45,142 nucleotides of DNA. Source: Litorilinea aerophila. Its GTDB lineage: Bacteria; Chloroflexota; Anaerolineae; Caldilineales; Caldilineaceae. The position numbers and the translations under genes were made by a program. Positions 41,158 to 45,142 of the stretch are shown in pieces. The DNA lies in NCBI GenBank assembly GCA_945905745.1, contig CAMDQF010000009.1, positions 1 through 45,142 of the forward strand, given 5' to 3'. Position 1 is the stretch's first letter; each line of letters opens with the position of its first letter. The notes beneath the pieces are model-generated. The model was not told where the DNA came from and made no database searches. It saw only the letters and a program-made list of their open reading frames with translations.

Positions 41158-42438
41158 ATGCCCACCTCCCCCAAAGATTACAGCGTGCGCGGCGTCCACT
41201 GCGACTATATGGCGGACGACGAAACTGTCTACCAGGCCCTGAAAGCCGCCACCGCACCCCTGCACCGCTCCTGGGAGCGGCTGCGTGCGGCTAAGACCAT
41301 CGCCATCAAATTCAACCAGGACAAGGCCACCAAAAATGTGGTGATGTACAACGAACGCCACCGGCAGCAGTTGGTGAGCGATGCGGTGGTCCGGGCCACC
41401 CTGCGCCTGTTGCGGGAGATGACCAGCGCCGAGCTCTGGTGTGTAGATGTCAGCTTTTACACAATGTACAACGGCGAGACGATTGAGGATACGACCCAAA
41501 TCGCTCCCCTGCTCAAAGAGTTCGATGTGAAATACTTTGACGGCACACAGCCCCCCTTCCGCTGGGTGGATGTGCCCGGCGGCGGGCTGATGTTCGATAA
41601 ATATCAGGTGATGGAAGCCTGTGCCGAGGCCGACGAACTGATCTCCGTGGCCCTGATCAAAAACCACGCCTTTATGGGCGTCACCGGCGTTTTGAAAAAC
41701 CTCTTTGGCCTGATGCCAGGGGAATTCCACGGCGGGCGGCCCCGCACCTATTACCACCACCTGGTGCGTATGCCCTATCACCTGGCGGACCTGGGCAAGC
41801 TCTTCGACCCCGCGCTCTGTATTGTGGACGCGCTGGTGGGTCAGGCCGGCCAGGAGTGGCACAGCGGCGTGGACGCCACAACCGGCGTCCATCAGGGCCG
41901 GGTGGTCAACGGCATTATGGCTGGGGATCACGTCATCGCTACCGATGCCTGCCTGATGCACACAATGGGCCACGACCCGGCCTCCGACTGGCCCACGCCC
42001 CCCTTCCACCGGGATCGCAACTCGGTGAAGATGGCGGCGGATGGCGGCTACGGCACGGTGAATCTGGACGAGATCGATTTTCAGACGGAGATTCCCCGCC
42101 AGCCCGAGGGCAGCTTCTACTCCATCCAGACCGACGGCCCGGAGATGTGCTACTCCTGGCTGAAAACGATGTGTGAGCAGGCCCTTTTCTATCGGGACAA
42201 CCAGAAACTCTTCCACACAGCCTACCCTGGCGAGTTCATTCTGCTACAGCAGGGCGAAGTTAAGTGGCACAGCCCGGAAGGCCGGGTGCGTGAGAGTCGC
42301 CGCCTGTTGGCTGGCGAGAATCCAGAGCAGGCTATGTGGCTGAAATATGTGGACCCGGAGGAGAACGAAGGCGAACATTTTGAAATCTATGAGCAGACCT
42401 TACAGCGGCTGAAAAACTACGAACCGGTTCCGGCTTAG
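41158..42438 (+). CDS. DUF362 domain protein
   Basis: 426 aa, AAGGAG upstream. Family blocks: TIAIKFNQDK near residue 50, ADELISVALIKNHAFMGVTGVLKNLFGLMPG near 160-190, and the His-rich HGGRPRTYYHHLVRMPYHLADL. LCIVDALVG is the conserved Asp region. DUF362 proteins are thought to bind iron-sulfur clusters or metal; this one lacks the ferredoxin-like CxxCxxC motifs of some members. The function is unknown. It is followed by an MFS gene with a hairpin between them. Confidence 0.83.
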   Translation: MPTSPKDYSVRGVHCDYMADDETVYQALKAATAPLHRSWERLRAAKTIAIKFNQDKATKNVVMYNERHRQQLVSDAVVRATLRLLREMTSAELWCVDVSFYTMYNGETIEDTTQIAPLLKEFDVKYFDGTQPPFRWVDVPGGGLMFDKYQVMEACAEADELISVALIKNHAFMGVTGVLKNLFGLMPGEFHGGRPRTYYHHLVRMPYHLADLGKLFDPALCIVDALVGQAGQEWHSGVDATTGVHQGRVVNGIMAGDHVIATDACLMHTMGHDPASDWPTPPFHRDRNSVKMAADGGYGTVNLDEIDFQTEIPRQPEGSFYSIQTDGPEMCYSWLKTMCEQALFYRDNQKLFHTAYPGEFILLQQGEVKWHSPEGRVRESRRLLAGENPEQAMWLKYVDPEENEGEHFEIYEQTLQRLKNYEPVPA

Positions 42439-42441
42439 AAA

Positions 42442-42503
42442 AGGGACTGGGGATTGGGGATTGGAGACTGAGCGATTCCCAGTCCCCAGTCCCCAATCCC
42501 CTC
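42442..42503. repeat. Stutter hairpin, GGGGATTGGGGA word
   Basis: The left arm is GGGACTGGGGATTGGGGATT-like; the right arm is CCCAGTCCCCAGTCCCCAAT-like. It starts four bases after the DUF362 stop. The same words are translated in the histidine kinase tail (19463-19503). Confidence 0.7.
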
Positions 42504-42510
42504 CCTACCC

Positions 42511-43695
42511 ATGCCCCTGCCCCGCATCTTCTCTCTCCCCCGCAATCCCCGCTTCTCCACCTGGCAAGTCTTTCTTGCCTATGGCGGACGCTTCAGCGAC
42601 GAGCTGTTGGGCGGGCTGCCCGATGTGCTGATGCCGACTATCCAACAGGTGCTGGGGTTGAGCTTGGCCCAGATCGGTCTGCTCCGTCAGGTGATGGAGT
42701 GGACGAGTCAGGTGATCGACCCCATCCACGGCCTGCTGCTGGATGTGTGGGATCGCAAATGGCTGATGGGGCTGGGCGCGGCGGGCGTGGGACTTTCCAT
42801 CCTCTTTATCGGCCTAGCCCCCACCTTTGCCCTGCTGCTCCTGGCCTTTGCCCTCTACGGCGCGACCGGCGGTCCCCTGACCCACACGGGGGATGTGCTG
42901 GTGGTGGAAGCTTACCCCACTGCGCCAGACCGGGCCTACACCCGTTCGGTCCTCTTCGATACCAGCGGCGCAGCCCTGGCGCCCCTGCTGGTGGTGCTCG
43001 TCTTCTGGCTGGGGTGGGACTGGCGCTGGTTGTTGGCAGGGATGGGCGGCGGCGCGCTCGTCTACGCAGCGGCGATCGTGCGCACAGGCTTCCCACCTTC
43101 GTTCCACATCCATCAAGAAGAGGGTCTCCCCCTCTGGTCCACCCTGGCTGGCAATGTGCAGGAAGTCCTCGCCAGCCCGGAGGCACGCCGCTGGATTGTC
43201 TTCCACTTCTTCTTCGATCTGCTGGAGACGCCCTTCATTCTGCGCACAGTCTGGCTGGCCGAAGAAGTGGGGATGTCTCAGGCGCTGATCGGCGTCTATG
43301 TGGCCGGGCAGATGGGCGTGGGGGTGATCGGTCTCTTGGCTCTGGACCGCTGGCGGGCCCGGGCCGAGGCGGGCCACGTGCTGCGGGTGGTGACAGTGGC
43401 GGTGGCTCTGCTCTTCCCCCTTTGGCTACTGCTCCCCGGTGTGTGGAGCCGCTTTGTCTTGATGATTCCTCTCACTTTCTTCTTTTCCATGTACTGGCCC
43501 ATCGCCAAGGCCGCGGCGCTGACCAGCGCGCCGGGTCGGGCCGGCGCGGTGACTGCGGTCGGCTCGCTCTTCGCCTTCATCCCCCTGCCTCTCCTCTTCG
43601 GGCTGCTGGCCCAAGCCATCGGCCTAACGACGGCGATGCTGGCCCTCTTTCTGCCCGCGGTGGCGGTGATGGGGTGGCTGGTGCGCAAGACGTAG
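42511..43695 (+). CDS. MFS transporter
   Basis: 394 aa with 12 probable transmembrane helices in two halves. Between helices 2 and 3 is DPIHGLLLDVWDRKWLMG, a form of the MFS G-x-x-x-D-x-x-x-R-K motif. No signature tells the substrate. The ATG at 42511 has little Shine-Dalgarno support because the hairpin lies directly in front. The TAG stop (43693-43695) is the first part of a GTAGGTTGGGTT hairpin repeat. Confidence 0.85.
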   Translation: MPLPRIFSLPRNPRFSTWQVFLAYGGRFSDELLGGLPDVLMPTIQQVLGLSLAQIGLLRQVMEWTSQVIDPIHGLLLDVWDRKWLMGLGAAGVGLSILFIGLAPTFALLLLAFALYGATGGPLTHTGDVLVVEAYPTAPDRAYTRSVLFDTSGAALAPLLVVLVFWLGWDWRWLLAGMGGGALVYAAAIVRTGFPPSFHIHQEEGLPLWSTLAGNVQEVLASPEARRWIVFHFFFDLLETPFILRTVWLAEEVGMSQALIGVYVAGQMGVGVIGLLALDRWRARAEAGHVLRVVTVAVALLFPLWLLLPGVWSRFVLMIPLTFFFSMYWPIAKAAALTSAPGRAGAVTAVGSLFAFIPLPLLFGLLAQAIGLTTAMLALFLPAVAVMGWLVRKT

Positions 43696-43757
43696 GTTGG
43701 GTTCTCGCCGCCGGGGATCGCTGAATGGCCTGTCATTTCTGCGGTGAAAACCCAACC
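43692..43757. repeat. GGTTGGGTT hairpin carrying the MFS stop codon
   Basis: GGTTGGGTT (43695-43703) pairs with AACCCAACC (43749-43757). The left edge GTAG supplies the stop codon of the MFS gene. Same family as 9233-9371. Confidence 0.75.
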
Positions 43758-43897
43758 GAGATGCCTGCGTGTTGGGTGAATGGCTGGGTTGTCAATCGGA
43801 TACCACAGAGGGGACGAATCTACACAGATTTCCCGAAGGCGATTCGGTCAGCTTTCTGCGCTTGTGGCGTGCAAATCCTGCCGATCCGTGTTCTTTT

Positions 43898-44365
43898 TTA
43901 GAGCAGCAGGCTGCCTTCGTGGCGCAGCAGCCACTCCTTGCGCCAGAGTCCGCCACCGTAGCCGATGAGTTTGCCGTCGCTGCCGATAATGCGGTGGCAA
44001 GGCACGACAATCGAAACCGGATTCTGGCCGTTGGCCGCGCCCACCGCACGCACGGCCTGGGAATTTTCCAGGGCCAGGGCAATGGCAAGATAGGTGGCGG
44101 TCTGGCCGAAAGGGACAGTGAGCAGTTCCGCCCAGACCCGACGCTGGAACTCCGTGCCCCGCAGGTCCAGGGGCAGATCGAGGGCGGTGAGGGTTCCCGC
44201 AAAATAGGCTTCGATCTGTTCGGTCGCGTCGGCGAGAAGTTTGGTCTCCGACACTGGATGGCGCGGACCATCCACAAAGTTAAGTCCAGTCAGTCCGGCA
44301 ACCGAGCAGCCGAATTCTATCAACCCGACAGGCGACTGCCAGTAGGCAAATGCGAGGTCACTCAT
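43898..44365 (-). CDS. ogt: Methylated-DNA-protein-cysteine methyltransferase
   Basis: 155 aa, ATG at 44363-44365. The active-site block IVVPCHRIIG has the acceptor Cys123; upstream are the helix-turn-helix region FGQTATYLAIA and VGAANGQNP, both standard. It takes methyl groups from O6-methylguanine in a single suicide reaction. It is the Ogt type without the Ada regulatory domain. The start overlaps the NUDIX stop by one base (TGATG), so the two repair and clean-up genes form an operon. Confidence 0.95.
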   Translation of the reverse strand: MSDLAFAYWQSPVGLIEFGCSVAGLTGLNFVDGPRHPVSETKLLADATEQIEAYFAGTLTALDLPLDLRGTEFQRRVWAELLTVPFGQTATYLAIALALENSQAVRAVGAANGQNPVSIVVPCHRIIGSDGKLIGYGGGLWRKEWLLRHEGSLLL

Positions 44366-44808
44366 CAAAGGTAGCCTAATTCCCGTTGCACAGAACACAA
44401 CTGAGGATAGGTGATTTCATCCGATTTTGCCAGTGCCGGCCACGCTCTTTCGTCGCGGAGGTCCAACCATGCGACTTCCACAATGCCATAGGCCGCGGCT
44501 GCATCTTCCTCCGGTTCATATCCCGGTGCGGCTATGCCCGACATCACTGAGCAGAGATAAGTTCGGCGTCGTTTGTAACCAACGGCGTGACGAGTTGGTT
44601 CATCCAACACAAGCCGCTCCACCGATACACGCAGACTTGTCTCTTCCCACATTTCCCGCTCCACACATTCTTCCTCACTTTCGCCTTCTTCGATCCCTCC
44701 GCCAGGAAAGAGCCAAATGCTTTTGCCTGTGTCGTGTGCGCGATGGCGGATCAGCAGCAGATGGTCGTCCTGTACGATTGCGCCCTGGTAACGGATGATC
44801 CGGTTCAT
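44365..44808 (-). CDS. NUDIX hydrolase
   Basis: 147 aa. The NUDIX box runs from Gly37 to Leu59 (GGIEEGESEEECVEREMWEE), with Ser58 in place of the usual Gly. The enzyme hydrolyses a nucleoside diphosphate linked to another group, with Mg ions. Substrate unknown; neighbours suggest a role in nucleotide clean-up along with Ogt. Its start is 30 bases from the MITE at 44838, so the promoter may lie in or beyond the MITE. Confidence 0.93.
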   Translation of the reverse strand: MNRIIRYQGAIVQDDHLLLIRHRAHDTGKSIWLFPGGGIEEGESEEECVEREMWEETSLRVSVERLVLDEPTRHAVGYKRRRTYLCSVMSGIAAPGYEPEEDAAAAYGIVEVAWLDLRDERAWPALAKSDEITYPQLCSVQRELGYL

Positions 44809-44837
44809 CTGCCTCTGTTCCCGTTGCTATCGAATCG

Positions 44838-44960
44838 CTAGTACAGCCCGGCGCAAGTAAGCCAATAGATACTGACGTGGGCGTAGTTCGTGTACCAGTA
44901 CACGCACCACGCACCACGCATCGCACGAATCGTGGGTCTATTTACGCCGCAGTGTACTAG
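44838..44960. mobile_element. MITE with CTAGTACA ends, copy B (123 bp)
   Basis: Terminal inverted repeats CTAGTACA (44838-44845) and TGTACTAG (44953-44960). The left half is homologous with the reverse complement of copy A (32594-32709). It contains ACCAGTACACGCACCACGCA, also present at about 18098. No coding capacity. Confidence 0.78.
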
Positions 44961-45057
44961 CGAAGCTACGCCTCAAACCGACGAGTCAGGTCAGTAGATA
45001 CGGGTAGTTTGCGAAAAAAGGGTGAGTGACATAAGCTGGGCACAAAGGAGACCGGCT

Positions 45058-45142
45058 ATGACAAAGGCAAATGAGATACTCAAAGAACATGTGACGCTGG
45101 ATATTGAGTGCATCGACCGGCTCTATCTGAATGGATACATTC
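45058..45142 (+). CDS. Start of a hypothetical protein, cut by the window end
   Basis: ATG at 45058 with AAAGGAG at 45044-45050 ahead of it. The 28 visible residues (MTKANEILKEHVTLDIECI, then DRLYLNGYI) resemble the start of a widespread uncharacterised protein found in many bacterial phyla, often near mobile elements. Nothing more can be said from this piece. Confidence 0.7.
   Translation, partial: MTKANEILKEHVTLDIECIDRLYLNGYI

Noticed and set aside
1-45142. tRNA or rRNA genes
   Set aside because: I found no TTCGAATC-type T-loop with a matching acceptor stem and no rRNA-like segment; short or unusual RNAs cannot be excluded by eye.

Overview
The window is about 45 kb of GC-rich (roughly 60%), gene-dense bacterial chromosome. 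It holds about 40 protein genes and no rRNA or tRNA that I can find. The gene mix fits a Chloroflexota-like organism: gatB, a DUF2344 radical-SAM partner, lipoproteins with Pro/Thr-rich linkers, a TPR lytic transglycosylase, SIMPL and DUF4331 proteins, and a large load of palindromic intergenic repeats. That placement is inference; no marker here proves it.

Layout. 1-1.97 kb: end of an ABC-F ATPase, a small exported protein, and about 1.1 kb of repeat-rich non-coding DNA. 1.97-9.2 kb: a large secreted glycosidase-like protein with a seven-blade propeller inserted in it, then (minus strand) a phytase-esterase-like lipoprotein coupled to a HerA/DUF87-type ATPase. 9.4-13.6 kb (minus): a family 2 glycosyltransferase and a dTDP-rhamnose reductase separated by an AT-rich foreign membrane gene, then an alpha/beta hydrolase. 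13.9-19.5 kb (plus): an alpha-oxoamine synthase, a quinate-dehydrogenase-like protein, a DUF983 protein, an 8-oxoguanine deaminase and a clear bacterial homologue of the animal ANKH transporter. 19.4-23.3 kb: a two-component system with a Met/His-rich sensor loop, a Met-rich exported protein, and two divergent c-type cytochrome lipoproteins. 23.4-32.6 kb: an HNH nuclease with a partner protein, a lytic transglycosylase, a DUF433/DUF5615 toxin-antitoxin pair, gatB, SIMPL, an SDR, DUF2344 and a membrane hydrolase. 32.9-37.7 kb: a NicO-type Ni/Co exporter, DUF4331 and a TPR protein. 37.9-45.1 kb: a G-quadruplex-rich tandem array, a flavin-dependent halogenase-like gene, a second DUF433/DUF5615 pair, DUF362, MFS, Ogt and NUDIX genes, and the start of one more gene.

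Two themes stand out. First, the ANKH homologue: full-length similarity to a protein family best known from animals. Second, the repeats. Many gene boundaries carry a different hairpin. At four genes the hairpin repeat begins exactly at the TAG stop codon, a MITE supplies a fifth stop, and in several others a repeat has become part of the coding sequence (ABC-F C-terminus, two lipoprotein N-termini, the histidine kinase tail). A MITE-like family with CTAGTACA ends is present in two copies.
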